From Allobosea sp035944375 (GTDB lineage Bacteria > Pseudomonadota > Alphaproteobacteria > Rhizobiales > Beijerinckiaceae): a stretch of DNA of 64,000 nt. The notes beneath the pieces are model-generated. The model searched no databases. It was not told the origin of the DNA and worked only from the letters and a program-made list of their open reading frames with translations. Position 1 is the stretch's first letter. Every line of letters starts with the position of its first letter. Made by a program: the position numbers and the translations under genes. The stretch lies in assembly GCF_035944375.1 (NCBI RefSeq), contig NZ_DASZBE010000043.1, one strand, 5' to 3'. Shown here piece by piece: positions 16,770 to 25,681 of the stretch.

Positions 16770-18809
16770 ATGTATCACGCGATCGTCTTCCTCCCCCTGA
16801 TCGGCTTCCTGATCGCCGGCCTCTTCGGCCGGCTGATCGGCGCACGCGGCTCGGAGATCGTCACCACCTCGCTGCTGATCGTCTCGGCCGTCCTGTCCTG
16901 GATCGCCTTCTTCAATGTCGGCTTCGGCGCCGGCACGACGCGGATCCAGGTCGCGACCTGGATGTCGTCGGGCGGGCTGCAGGTCGACTGGGCCTTCCGT
17001 GTCGACACGCTCACCGTGGTGATGCTGGTCGTCGTCAACACCGTCTCCTCGCTCGTGCACCTCTACTCGATCGGGTACATGCACGAGGATCCGCACCGGC
17101 CGCGCTTCTTCGCCTATCTGTCGCTGTTCACCTTCGCCATGCTGATGCTGGTGACGGCTGACAACCTGCTGCAGATGTTCTTCGGCTGGGAGGGCGTGGG
17201 CCTCGCCTCGTACCTGCTGATCGGCTTCTGGTACCATAAGCCCTCCGCCTGCGCTGCCGCGATGAAGGCCTTCATCGTCAACCGCGTCGGCGATTTCGGC
17301 TTCCTGCTCGGCATCTTCCTGGTCTTCGTCCTGACCGGCTCGGTCGCCTTCGACACCATTTTCCCGCAGATCGCCGGCCTGACCGAGAAGAGCTTCCGCT
17401 TCCTCGGCTATGACTGGAACGCGCTGACGCTGACGGCGCTCTTGCTGTTCATGGGTGCCATGGGCAAGTCGGCCCAGTTTCTGCTGCACACCTGGCTGCC
17501 CGACGCGATGGAGGGCCCGACCCCGGTCTCGGCCCTGATCCACGCCGCGACCATGGTCACCGCCGGCGTCTTCATGGTTGCGCGCCTGTCGCCGATCTTC
17601 GAATACGCGCCGGTGGCGCTCACCGTCGTCATCGTCATCGGCGCGACGACCGCGTTCTTCGCCGCCACCGTCGGCCTCGTCCAGAACGACATCAAGCGCG
17701 TCATCGCCTATTCGACCTGCTCGCAGCTCGGCTACATGTTCGTAGCGCTCGGCGTCGGCGCCTATTCAGCCGGCGTCTTCCACCTCTTCACCCACGCCTT
17801 CTTCAAGGCGCTGCTGTTCCTCGGCGCCGGCTCGGTCATCCATGCGATGCATCATGAGCAGGACATGCGGAACATGGGTGGCTTGCGGAAGCACATCCCG
17901 CTGACGGCCGCGGCCATGACGATCGGCACGCTGGCGCTCACCGGCTTCCCGCTGCTTGCCGGCTACTTCTCCAAGGATGCGATCATCGAGAGCGCCTATG
18001 CGGCGGTGGCGCATAAGGGCTTCGCCGCTTCTTACGCCTTCGTGCTGCTGGTGGTCGCCGCCTGCTTCACCTCGTTCTACTCTTGGCGGCTCTACTTCAT
18101 GACCTTCGAGGGCAAGCCGCGCTGGGGTGCTGGCGCCCATGCGTCGCATGGCCATGATGACCATGCTCACGCCGCCCATGGCCATGATGACCATGCCCAT
18201 GCTGCTCATGGCCATGACGACCATCACGGCCCTGGTCATGACCACAAGCCGCATGAGAGCCCGCTGGTGATGTTGATCCCGCTCGCCGTGCTCTCGCTCG
18301 GCGCGGTGGCCGCGGGCTTTGCCTTCAAAGGCGCCTTCATCGGCGATGGTTACGACGCCTTCTGGAAGGCCTCGCTCTTCACGGCTAAGGACAACCACAT
18401 CCTGCACGAGATGCACGAGGTGCCGAAATGGGTGATCTGGTCGCCCTTCGTCGCCATGCTGATCGGCTTCGTGCTGGCGCTCTACATGTACCTGCTGAGG
18501 CCCGACGTGCCGGGCAAGCTCGCCGCCGCCAATCCGGTCCTGTACCGCTTCCTGCTCAACAAGTGGTATTTCGACGAAATCTACGACTTCCTGTTCGTCA
18601 AGCCGTCGATGTGGATCGGCAAGTTCCTCTGGAAGAAGGGCGACGGCTTCGTCATCGACGGCATGGGGCCGGACGGCATCTCCGCCCGCGTCGTCGACGT
18701 CACCAACCGGGTCGTGCGGCTGCAGACCGGCTATCTCTACCACTATGCCTTCGCCATGCTCATGGGCGTCGCGGGCCTGGTGACCTGGTATCTCGTGGCG
18801 CGCGGGTGA
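16770..18809 (+). CDS. nuoL: NADH-quinone oxidoreductase subunit L with His-rich insert
   Basis: 679 aa, antiporter-like proton-pumping subunit with a long C-terminal lateral helix. Family motifs include GWEGVGLASYLLIGFWY, KSAQFLLHTWLPDAMEGPTPVSALIHAATMV-like sequence and VQNDIKRVIAYSTCSQLGYM. Between two membrane segments, residues 457-495 contain 16 histidines arranged as a 10-residue HGHDDHAHAA repeat (two full copies and part of a third), which is not part of the core fold and looks like a metal-binding loop. The start at 16770 (MYHAIVFLPLIGF) is family-like. Confidence 0.96.
   Translation: MYHAIVFLPLIGFLIAGLFGRLIGARGSEIVTTSLLIVSAVLSWIAFFNVGFGAGTTRIQVATWMSSGGLQVDWAFRVDTLTVVMLVVVNTVSSLVHLYSIGYMHEDPHRPRFFAYLSLFTFAMLMLVTADNLLQMFFGWEGVGLASYLLIGFWYHKPSACAAAMKAFIVNRVGDFGFLLGIFLVFVLTGSVAFDTIFPQIAGLTEKSFRFLGYDWNALTLTALLLFMGAMGKSAQFLLHTWLPDAMEGPTPVSALIHAATMVTAGVFMVARLSPIFEYAPVALTVVIVIGATTAFFAATVGLVQNDIKRVIAYSTCSQLGYMFVALGVGAYSAGVFHLFTHAFFKALLFLGAGSVIHAMHHEQDMRNMGGLRKHIPLTAAAMTIGTLALTGFPLLAGYFSKDAIIESAYAAVAHKGFAASYAFVLLVVAACFTSFYSWRLYFMTFEGKPRWGAGAHASHGHDDHAHAAHGHDDHAHAAHGHDDHHGPGHDHKPHESPLVMLIPLAVLSLGAVAAGFAFKGAFIGDGYDAFWKASLFTAKDNHILHEMHEVPKWVIWSPFVAMLIGFVLALYMYLLRPDVPGKLAAANPVLYRFLLNKWYFDEIYDFLFVKPSMWIGKFLWKKGDGFVIDGMGPDGISARVVDVTNRVVRLQTGYLYHYAFAMLMGVAGLVTWYLVARG
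18147..18227 (+). repeat. 30-bp tandem repeat encoding a His-rich loop in nuoL
   Basis: Two complete 30-bp units (18147-18176 and 18177-18206) and most of a third, each encoding H-G-H-D-D-H-A-H-A-A. Copies differ by a few synonymous or near-synonymous bases, so expansion is not brand new. In frame throughout. Confidence 0.85.
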
Positions 18810-18810
18810 G

Positions 18811-20325
18811 ATGATGTTCGGCTTCGGTATCCTCACCGGTCTTCTGATTCTGCCGCTGGTCGGCGCGGCCTTCATCCTGGCGCAGCGCGGCGACGAGGCC
18901 TCGGTCGAGTCCAATGCGCGCTATGCGGCACTCGCCGCCACGGTCGCGACCTTCGTTCTGGCCTGCTTCGCCTGGGCGAAGTTCGACCCCGCCAATCCCG
19001 GCTTCCAGATGGTCGAGACCCATGCCTGGGTCTCCGACGCCATCCAGTTCAAGCTCGGCGTCGACGGCTTTTCCTTCCCCTTCGTGGTGCTGACCGCCTT
19101 CTTAATGCCGTTCTGCATCCTGGCGTCCTGGCATTCGATCACGAAGCGGGTGCGCGAATACATGGTCGCGTTCCTCATCCTCGAGACGCTGATGATCGGC
19201 GTCTTCGTGGCGCTCGACCTCGTGCTGTTCTACCTCTTCTTCGAGGGCGGCCTGATCCCGATGTTCCTGATCATCGGCATCTGGGGCGGCAAGCGGCGCG
19301 TCTATGCCTCCTACAAGTTCTTCCTCTACACGCTGCTGGGCTCGGTGCTGCTGCTGCTGGCGCTGATGGCGATGTACTGGCACGCCGGCACCACCGACAT
19401 TCCGACGCTGCTGGCGCACAAGTTCCCGGCCGGCATGCAGACCTGGCTGTGGCTGGCCTTCTTCGCCTCGTTTGCGGTGAAAATGCCGATGTGGCCGGTC
19501 CACACCTGGCTGCCCGACGCCCACGTCGAGGCGCCCACCGCCGGTTCGGTCGTACTCGCCGCGATCATGCTGAAGATGGGCGGCTACGGCTTCATCCGCT
19601 TCTCGATCCCGATGTTTCCGGAGGCATCGGAATACTTCGCCTCCTTCGTCTTCGCGCTCTCCGTCATCGCCATCGTCTACACCTCGCTGGTGGCGCTGAT
19701 GCAGGAGGACATCAAGAAGCTCATCGCCTACTCCTCGGTGGCGCATATGGGCTTCGTCACCATGGGCCTGTTCACCCTGACGCCGCAGGGCATCCAGGGG
19801 GCGATGTTCCAGATGGTCAGCCACGGGCTGGTCTCGGGCGCGCTCTTCCTCTGCGTCGGCGTGATCTATGACCGCATGCACACCCGGGAGATTTCCGCCT
19901 ATGGCGGGCTGGTGAACCGCATGCCGGTCTACGCGGTCATCTTCATGGTCTTCACCATGGCCAATGTCGGCCTGCCCGGCACGGCCGGCTTCGTCGGCGA
20001 GTTCCTGACGCTGATGGGTGCCTTCCGCGCCAATCCCTGGGTCGCCTTCATCGCCTGCTCGGGCGTCATCCTGTCGGCCGCCTATGCGCTCTGGCTCTAT
20101 CGTCGCGTCGTCTTCGGCGAGCTGGTCAAGCCCGAGCTCAAGGACATCGCCGATCTGGACCGCCGCGAAATGGCGATCCTGATCCCGCTGGTCGTGCTCA
20201 CGGTCTGGTACGGCATCCGTCCGGGCACGATCCTCGACGCTTTTGCGGCGCCGACCGAAGCCCTCATCAAGAATTATCAGGCCGCACTCACCGCCGCGAA
20301 AACGGCGATGCTGGTCGTTCAGTAA
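18811..20325 (+). CDS. nuoM: NADH-quinone oxidoreductase subunit M
   Basis: 504 aa, antiporter-like proton-pumping subunit with about 14 membrane segments. Motifs seen are EGGLIPMFLIIGIWGG, MPMWPVHTWLPDAHVEAPTAGSV-type sequence and QEDIKKLIAYSSVAHMGFV. Starts one base after the nuoL stop; two adjacent ATG codons are available (18811, 18814). Confidence 0.96.
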   Translation: MMFGFGILTGLLILPLVGAAFILAQRGDEASVESNARYAALAATVATFVLACFAWAKFDPANPGFQMVETHAWVSDAIQFKLGVDGFSFPFVVLTAFLMPFCILASWHSITKRVREYMVAFLILETLMIGVFVALDLVLFYLFFEGGLIPMFLIIGIWGGKRRVYASYKFFLYTLLGSVLLLLALMAMYWHAGTTDIPTLLAHKFPAGMQTWLWLAFFASFAVKMPMWPVHTWLPDAHVEAPTAGSVVLAAIMLKMGGYGFIRFSIPMFPEASEYFASFVFALSVIAIVYTSLVALMQEDIKKLIAYSSVAHMGFVTMGLFTLTPQGIQGAMFQMVSHGLVSGALFLCVGVIYDRMHTREISAYGGLVNRMPVYAVIFMVFTMANVGLPGTAGFVGEFLTLMGAFRANPWVAFIACSGVILSAAYALWLYRRVVFGELVKPELKDIADLDRREMAILIPLVVLTVWYGIRPGTILDAFAAPTEALIKNYQAALTAAKTAMLVVQ

Positions 20326-20336
20326 GGTCTCGCAGG

Positions 20337-21764
20337 ATGGCTCTGCCCGCTCTCGGCCCGGCGCTTCCGGAAATCATCCTCGCGATCGGCGCCATCGCCA
20401 TGGTGCTGGTCGGTGCGATCCGCGGCGAGCGGTCGACACGCCTGCTCGAGGGCGCGGCCCTGGCGCTGTTTGCGCTGGCGCTCGTGCTGGTTCTCGCCGG
20501 CGAGGGCCGGGCGCTCACCTTCAACGGCGGTTTCGTCGTCGACAGCTTCGCCCGTTTCTTCAAGGTGCTGACGCTGCTGGGGGCCGCCGCGGCGATCCTG
20601 CTCTCCTCGGACTCGCTTCGTCGCGACGGCTCGATGCGCTTCGAATTCCCGATCCTGATCGTCCTGTCGACGGTCGGCATGATGATGATGATCTCGGCCA
20701 ACGATCTCATCAGCCTCTATGTCGGCCTCGAGCTGCAGTCGCTGGCGCTCTATGTCGTCGCCGCCTTCGACCGCGACAATCCGAAATCGACCGAGGCCGG
20801 CCTGAAGTATTTCGTCCTCGGCGCGCTCTCCTCGGGCATGCTGCTCTACGGCGCCTCGCTGGTCTATGGCTTCACCGGCACGGTCAACTATGCCGGCATC
20901 GCCGCGGCGGTCCAGGGCGGCAATCCCGGTATCGGGCTGATCTTCGGCATCGTCTTCATCGCCGCCGGCGTCGCCTTCAAGATCTCGGCCGTGCCGTTCC
21001 ACATGTGGACGCCGGACGTCTACGAGGGCGCACCGACCCCGGTCGCCGCCTTCTTCGCCTCCGCCCCCAAGATGGCGGCGATGGCAATGGTCGTGCGCAT
21101 CTTCGTCGGGGCCTTCCCGGGCGCGCTGCATGAATGGCAGCAGATCGTCATCTTCATCGCCATCGCCTCGATGGCGCTCGGCGCCTTCGCCGCGATCGGC
21201 CAGACCAACATCAAGCGCCTGCTCGCCTACTCGTCGATCGCCAATATGGGCTATGCGCTGGTCGGTCTCGCCGCCGGCACCGCCAATGGCGTCCAGGGCG
21301 TACTGGTCTACATGGCGATCTATCTGGCCACGACGCTCGGCGCCTTCGCCTGCGTGCTGCTGATGCGCCGCGACGGCAAGGCGGTCGAGGAAATCGGCGA
21401 GCTCGCCGGCCTCTCGCGGACTAATCCGTGGATGGCCTTCGCGCTCTCGATGATGATGTTCTCGCTCGCCGGCATTCCGCCGCTGGCCGGGTTCTGGGCG
21501 AAGTTCTATGTCTTCCTCGCCGCCATCGACGCCAAGCTCTATGTGCTGGCCGTGGTCGGCGTCGTCACCAGCGTCATCGGGGCCTACTACTATCTGCGCC
21601 TCGTCAAGGTGATCTATTTCGATGACGCCAAGCCCGCCTTCGAGAAGGGCGATATCGGTGTCCGCGCGGTCCTGCTGGTTTCGGCTTTGTTTGTCCTGGC
21701 GCTCTCGCTGCTGCCGGCCCCGTTGCTGAACTCGGCCGGCGCGGCGGCGAAGTCGCTGTTTTGA
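20337..21764 (+). CDS. nuoN: NADH-quinone oxidoreductase subunit N
   Basis: 475 aa, third antiporter-like proton-pumping subunit. Family stretches: LISLYVGLELQSLALYV, FKISAVPFHMWTPDVYEGAPTP (written in part) and TNIKRLLAYSSIANMGYALVG. Last gene of the nuo operon; a paired-hairpin repeat element follows directly and may end or protect the transcript. Confidence 0.96.
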   Translation: MALPALGPALPEIILAIGAIAMVLVGAIRGERSTRLLEGAALALFALALVLVLAGEGRALTFNGGFVVDSFARFFKVLTLLGAAAAILLSSDSLRRDGSMRFEFPILIVLSTVGMMMMISANDLISLYVGLELQSLALYVVAAFDRDNPKSTEAGLKYFVLGALSSGMLLYGASLVYGFTGTVNYAGIAAAVQGGNPGIGLIFGIVFIAAGVAFKISAVPFHMWTPDVYEGAPTPVAAFFASAPKMAAMAMVVRIFVGAFPGALHEWQQIVIFIAIASMALGAFAAIGQTNIKRLLAYSSIANMGYALVGLAAGTANGVQGVLVYMAIYLATTLGAFACVLLMRRDGKAVEEIGELAGLSRTNPWMAFALSMMMFSLAGIPPLAGFWAKFYVFLAAIDAKLYVLAVVGVVTSVIGAYYYLRLVKVIYFDDAKPAFEKGDIGVRAVLLVSALFVLALSLLPAPLLNSAGAAAKSLF

Positions 21765-21772
21765 GCATGGAC

Positions 21773-21874
21773 GTCATGCTCGGGCCTGACCCGAGCATCT
21801 CAGGACGCGAAGTCTCCGGTGTTTCATCCGGCCTGAGATTCTCGGGTTTACGCTGCGCTGCGCCCGAGAATCAC
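21773..21874. repeat. REP/BIME-like palindromic intergenic element (copy 2)
   Basis: Between nuoN and birA. The left hairpin GATGCTCGGG-type sequence starts GTCATGCTCGGG and pairs with CCCGAGCATC; the right part has ATTCTCGGG pairing with CCCGAGAAT and an internal GCGC-rich loop. Its right end lacks the usual ATGAC. It ends about 11 bases before the birA ATG and so probably carries the birA ribosome-binding context. Confidence 0.7.
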
Positions 21875-21884
21875 GTGTGTTACC

Positions 21885-22661
21885 ATGCTCGGTGAGGCCG
21901 CCCGTGCCGCCGGCTACCGGCTGATCGTCCGCGACGAGGTCGGCTCGACCATGGAGGAGGCGCGTCGCGCGCTCCACCAGGGTGATCCCGGCCTTCTCTG
22001 GGTCGTCGCGCGCAGCCAGAATGCCGGGCGCGGGCGCCATGGCCGGCAATGGACCTCGCCGCCGGGCAATCTCTACGCGAGTCTTCTCCTGGTGAACCCC
22101 TGCGAACCGGCGCTCGCGCCACAGCTCGGCTTCGTCGCGGGGCTCGCCCTGCATGATGCCGCCGCGCGCGTGACAGGGCTCACGGCCCCGCGGCTGGCGC
22201 TGAAATGGCCGAACGACCTGCTCGTCGACGGGGCCAAATGCTCCGGCCTGCTGCTCGAGGGCGAGAGCGGGGCAGGGCGCTTCGCCGTCATCGCCGGCCT
22301 CGGCGTCAACATCGCCTCCTGCGCGGAAGGCACGCCCTATCCGGCGAGCTTCCTGCGCGCCCATGCGCCCGAGGTCACGATCGAGGCGACGCTGGCGGCG
22401 CTGGCCGAGGCCTTCGCACAGCGCTTCGCCATCTGGCGCCAGGCCGGTGGCTTCGGCCCCACCCGCCAGGCCTGGCTGGAGCGGGCGGCCTTCCTCGGCG
22501 AGACGATCACCATCCGCCCGCCTTCGGGCGCCGTCACCGGCGTCTTCGTAGGCCTCGACCCCGGCGGCCGGCTGCTGATGGAGACGGCGGGCGGGCCGCG
22601 GGCCTTCGATGCGGGTGATCTGTTCTTCGGCGCCGCCATCCCCGGGGATGCGCCACGCTGA
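21885..22661 (+). CDS. birA: Biotin--[acetyl-CoA-carboxylase] ligase
   Basis: 258 aa. Activates biotin with ATP and attaches it to the biotin carboxyl carrier protein. Motifs: biotinyl-AMP loop NAGRGRHGRQW, GNLYASLLL, LKWPNDLLVDGAKCSGLLLE-type sequence and GLGVNI. The catalytic domain begins at the N terminus with no helix-turn-helix, so this is the class I enzyme without the repressor function of E. coli BirA. Position downstream of nuoN is common in Rhizobiales. Confidence 0.93.
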   Translation: MLGEAARAAGYRLIVRDEVGSTMEEARRALHQGDPGLLWVVARSQNAGRGRHGRQWTSPPGNLYASLLLVNPCEPALAPQLGFVAGLALHDAAARVTGLTAPRLALKWPNDLLVDGAKCSGLLLEGESGAGRFAVIAGLGVNIASCAEGTPYPASFLRAHAPEVTIEATLAALAEAFAQRFAIWRQAGGFGPTRQAWLERAAFLGETITIRPPSGAVTGVFVGLDPGGRLLMETAGGPRAFDAGDLFFGAAIPGDAPR

Positions 22662-22779
22662 TGGCGGCGTCCGCTCCGGCGGACGGTGAAGCCGCGCCGC
22701 TATGGAGCCCTGCGGCGCCGCGTGTTAGGGCTCCCGCACCATCCCGGCGCCGCCGGCGTTCGATCAGTCAGGATTCTTC

Positions 22780-24450
22780 GTGACCCGTTCCAAAGACCAG
22801 CTCGTTTTCGTTCCTCTCGGTGGCCTCGGCGAGATCGGCATGAACGCCGCCCTCTACGGCTATGGGCCGGAGGGCAGGCGGAAATGGATCCTCGTCGATT
22901 GCGGTCTGTCCTTCGCAGGCCCGGAGGTCCCGGGCGTCGACATCATGCTGCCGGACCTCCGCTACATCATCGAGGAACGGGCGAACCTGCTGGGCATCGT
23001 CATCACCCACGCCCATGAGGACCATATCGGCGCTCTCGCCGCGCTCTGGCCCTCCCTGCGCGCCCCGGTCTACTGCACGAAGTTTGCCGCCGGCCTGTTG
23101 GCGACCCGTCGCCTGTCGGAGCCGGGCGCGCCCAAAGTGCCGATGCACACCGTCGCCCAGGGCGGCCGCATCACGCTCGGCCCCTTCGACATCGAATTCG
23201 TGCCCGTCGCGCATTCGATCCCCGAATCGAACGCGCTGGCGATCCGTACGCCCGTCGGCCTCGTCGTCCATACCGGCGACTGGAAGATCGACGTGACGCC
23301 GCAGGTCGGCCTGCCGACCGACGAGAAGCGCCTGCGCGAGCTCGGCGAAGAGGGCGTGCTGGCGCTGGTCTGCGACTCGACCAATGTGATGCGCGACGGC
23401 ACCTCGCCGAGCGAGGCCGATGTCGCCGCCAAGATCAAGGAACTGGTGCACTCGGCTCCCGGTCGCGTCGCGGTCACCACCTTCGCCTCGAACGTCGCCC
23501 GGCTGCGCGCGGTGGCGGAAGCGGCGATGGCCGATCAGCGCGAGGTCGTCGTCGTCGGCCGCGCCATGGACCGCGTCATCGATGTCGCCCGCGAATGCGG
23601 CTATCTCGACGGCATCCCGGCCTTCCGCTCGGCCGATAACTACGGCTACCTGCCGCGCGACAAGGTCGTGGCGCTCTTGACCGGCAGCCAGGGCGAGCCG
23701 CGCGCCGCGCTCTCCCGCATCGCCTCCGACGACCACCCCGAGATCGCGCTGTCGCCCGGCGACCGGGTGATCTTCTCTTCGCGCACCATTCCCGGCAACG
23801 AAAAGGCGGTCGGCGCCATCCAGAACGCGCTCGCCCGCGACAACATCGAGATCATCACCGACCGGACCCATCTGGTCCATGTCTCCGGCCATCCGCGCCG
23901 CGAAGAAATGGCCAGGCTCTATGGCTGGCTGAAGCCGAAGATCGTGATCCCCGCCCATGGCGAGGACCTCCATCTCTCGGAGCACGCGACCTTCGCACGC
24001 GGGCTCGGCGTCAAGATCGTGGTGCGCGCCGGCAATGGCGACGTCGTCGCGATCACGCCCGAGGGCGCCAGCAAGATCGACGAGGTCACTCATGGCCGGC
24101 TCTACCAGGACGGCAACCTCCTCGTGAACGCCCTCGAGAAGACCATTCCCGAGCGCCGGCGCCTGTCCTTCGTCGGCATGATCTCGGTCGCGGTCGCCAT
24201 CGACGAGAAGGGGGGACTCGCCGGCGATCCGGAAATCGCGGTGCTCGGCCTGCCGCCCTATACGCGCGACGGCACCGGCTTCGACGAATATGTCGCCGAT
24301 GCGGTGTCGGAGCTGATCGACGGCATTCCCAAGGCCCGTCGCCGCGACCCGGAAGCGCTGCGCAATGCGCTGGAGCGCGGCCTGCGCAGCGCGGTCAACG
24401 AGGAGTGGGGCAAGAAGCCGCTGGTGCACGCGCTGGTGATCGAGGTTTAA
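22780..24450 (+). CDS. rnj: Ribonuclease J
   Basis: 556 aa metallo-beta-lactamase/beta-CASP RNase with 5'-exonuclease and endonuclease activity in RNA decay and rRNA maturation. The metal motif HAHEDHIGAL, a later VHTGDWKID, DSTNVMRDG and the C-terminal VSGHPRREEM and IPAHGE motifs are all present. GTG start at 22780 with AGGA nine bases upstream; the next family-like residues (KDQLVFVPLGGLGEIGMN) follow closely, so the start is well supported. Confidence 0.95.
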   Translation: MTRSKDQLVFVPLGGLGEIGMNAALYGYGPEGRRKWILVDCGLSFAGPEVPGVDIMLPDLRYIIEERANLLGIVITHAHEDHIGALAALWPSLRAPVYCTKFAAGLLATRRLSEPGAPKVPMHTVAQGGRITLGPFDIEFVPVAHSIPESNALAIRTPVGLVVHTGDWKIDVTPQVGLPTDEKRLRELGEEGVLALVCDSTNVMRDGTSPSEADVAAKIKELVHSAPGRVAVTTFASNVARLRAVAEAAMADQREVVVVGRAMDRVIDVARECGYLDGIPAFRSADNYGYLPRDKVVALLTGSQGEPRAALSRIASDDHPEIALSPGDRVIFSSRTIPGNEKAVGAIQNALARDNIEIITDRTHLVHVSGHPRREEMARLYGWLKPKIVIPAHGEDLHLSEHATFARGLGVKIVVRAGNGDVVAITPEGASKIDEVTHGRLYQDGNLLVNALEKTIPERRRLSFVGMISVAVAIDEKGGLAGDPEIAVLGLPPYTRDGTGFDEYVADAVSELIDGIPKARRRDPEALRNALERGLRSAVNEEWGKKPLVHALVIEV

Positions 24451-24475
24451 GTAGCGTCGGAAATTCGGGGTCGGC

Positions 24476-24582
24476 GTCATCCTGGGCGAAGCGCAGCTTC
24501 GTCCCGGGATCCATCATAGGGCACAGCGGCGCCCAATGATGGATCCTGGAACTGCGCCGCTTCGCGGCTTGCCCAGGATGAC
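24476..24582. repeat. REP/BIME-like palindromic intergenic element (copy 3)
   Basis: Begins GTCATCCTGGGC and ends GCCCAGGATGAC, so the outer ends are an inverted repeat; inside are GGATCCATCAT and ATGATGGATCC, another inverted repeat, and GCGAAGCGCAGCTTCG-type hairpins. The whole 107 bp can fold as one long cruciform-like structure between rnj and the epimerase gene. Confidence 0.75.
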
Positions 24583-24631
24583 GGGTGTTTCCGAACCGAA
24601 GCCTGATCTGCGAGGAGTGGAGCAAGACATC

Positions 24632-25036
24632 ATGATCGGACGCCTCAACCACGTCGCCATCGCCGTGAAGGATCTCGCGGCGGCGACCGCGCTCTATCGC
24701 GACACGCTCGGTGCCCGCGTCTCGCAGCCACTGCCGCAGCCGGAGCATGGCGTCACCGTCGTCTTCGTCGAGCTGCCCAACACCAAGGTCGAGCTGCTCG
24801 AGCCGCTGGGCGCCGGCTCCCCGATCATGAAGTTCCTCGAGCGCAACGCCGATGGCGGCATCCACCACATCTGCTACGAGGTCGACGACATCCTCGCCGC
24901 GCGAGACCGGCTGAAGGCGGCGGGCGCGCGGGTGCTGGGCACGGGCGAGCCGCGCATCGGCGCGCATGGCAAGCCGGTGCTCTTCCTGCATCCGAAGGAC
25001 TTCACCGGCACGCTCGTCGAGCTCGAGCAGGCCTGA
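24632..25036 (+). CDS. mce: Methylmalonyl-CoA epimerase
   Basis: 134 aa of the glyoxalase/vicinal-oxygen-chelate fold. It interconverts the methylmalonyl-CoA stereoisomers in propionate catabolism. Metal-binding motifs LNHVAIAVKD, VVFVELPNTKVELLEP and GGIHHICYEVDD are seen, with the last Glu in GTLVELEQA. ATG 24632 is preceded by GAGGAGTGG; a frame extension to 24536 would read through the repeat element and is rejected. Mutase genes are not in the window. Confidence 0.92.
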   Translation: MIGRLNHVAIAVKDLAAATALYRDTLGARVSQPLPQPEHGVTVVFVELPNTKVELLEPLGAGSPIMKFLERNADGGIHHICYEVDDILAARDRLKAAGARVLGTGEPRIGAHGKPVLFLHPKDFTGTLVELEQA

Positions 25037-25040
25037 GGCG

Positions 25041-25454
25041 ATGGACGCATCCGCGATCAGCTTCTTCGGCCAGCCGGAGCCGGGCTCAGCCCGCCCCTTC
25101 AGTGCGGCGACGCGCGCCGGCGGCCTCGTCTTCGTTTCCGGCCATTCGGCGCCCCATGATCCCGCCCGCGGCATCCATCGCGGCGAGACACCAGCCGATG
25201 AGGTGCGCAATGCGCTCGCCCATATCGCCGGCATCCTGACCGAGGCCGGCAGTTCGCTCGGGCGCGTCGTGCAGATGACCATGCTGATCACCGATCCGGC
25301 CGACTATGCCGCCTGCAACGCCGAATATGTGAAGCATTTCCCGGGCGGGCTGCCGGCGCGCCACACCGCCCGCTTCGGCGTGCCGACGCAGGCGCGTGTC
25401 GCCTTCTCCTGCATCGCGCTGGCCGACATCGCCGAAAAGGACCTGCAGCCATGA
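25041..25454 (+). CDS. RidA/YjgF-family protein
   Basis: 137 aa. RidA fold indicated by GGLVFVSGHSAPHD, TPADEVRNALAHIAGIL, LGRVVQMTMLITDPADYAACN and PARHTARFGVP. RidA enzymes deaminate reactive enamines or imines. The Arg in the PAR motif looks kept, but the following VEIEAIA-type strand of RidA reads VAFSCIALA, without the Glu that archetypal RidA uses, so substrate or activity may differ. Four bases after mce and overlapping the DUF1467 gene by four bases, so part of that operon. Confidence 0.8.
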   Translation: MDASAISFFGQPEPGSARPFSAATRAGGLVFVSGHSAPHDPARGIHRGETPADEVRNALAHIAGILTEAGSSLGRVVQMTMLITDPADYAACNAEYVKHFPGGLPARHTARFGVPTQARVAFSCIALADIAEKDLQP

Positions 25455-25681
25455 CGATCGCGAGTGCGCTCGCCGTCTACTTCGTGATCTGGTGGACGGT
25501 GCTCTTCGCCGTTCTGCCCTTCGGCGTGCGCAGCCAGGTTGAGAGCGGGGAGGTCGTCGAGGGCACCGAGCCCGGCGCTCCGGCCCTTCCGGGTCTTCGC
25601 CGCAAGGTGGTGATCACCTCGCTGATCGCGGCGGTGGTCTTCGTCTTCGTCTGGTATGGCTGGGCGGCGCTCGACATCTGA
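25451..25681 (+). CDS. DUF1467 family membrane protein
   Basis: 76 aa with two membrane segments (about 5-25 and 52-72) and the family sequence IWWTVLFAVLPFGVRSQ, an RRK charged stretch and a YGWAALDI end. DUF1467 proteins occur next to mce in many Rhizobiales; function unknown. The start overlaps the RidA-like stop (ATGA). A rho-independent terminator follows at 25775. Confidence 0.85.
   Translation: MTIASALAVYFVIWWTVLFAVLPFGVRSQVESGEVVEGTEPGAPALPGLRRKVVITSLIAAVVFVFVWYGWAALDI

Noticed and set aside
18147..18227. Tandem repeat considered as a CRISPR or minisatellite
   Set aside because: No spacers, in frame in nuoL and encodes a His-rich loop; a coding repeat.
22768..24480. 570-codon minus-strand frame opposite ribonuclease J
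   Set aside because: Exact antisense of a well-supported gene; composition artefact.
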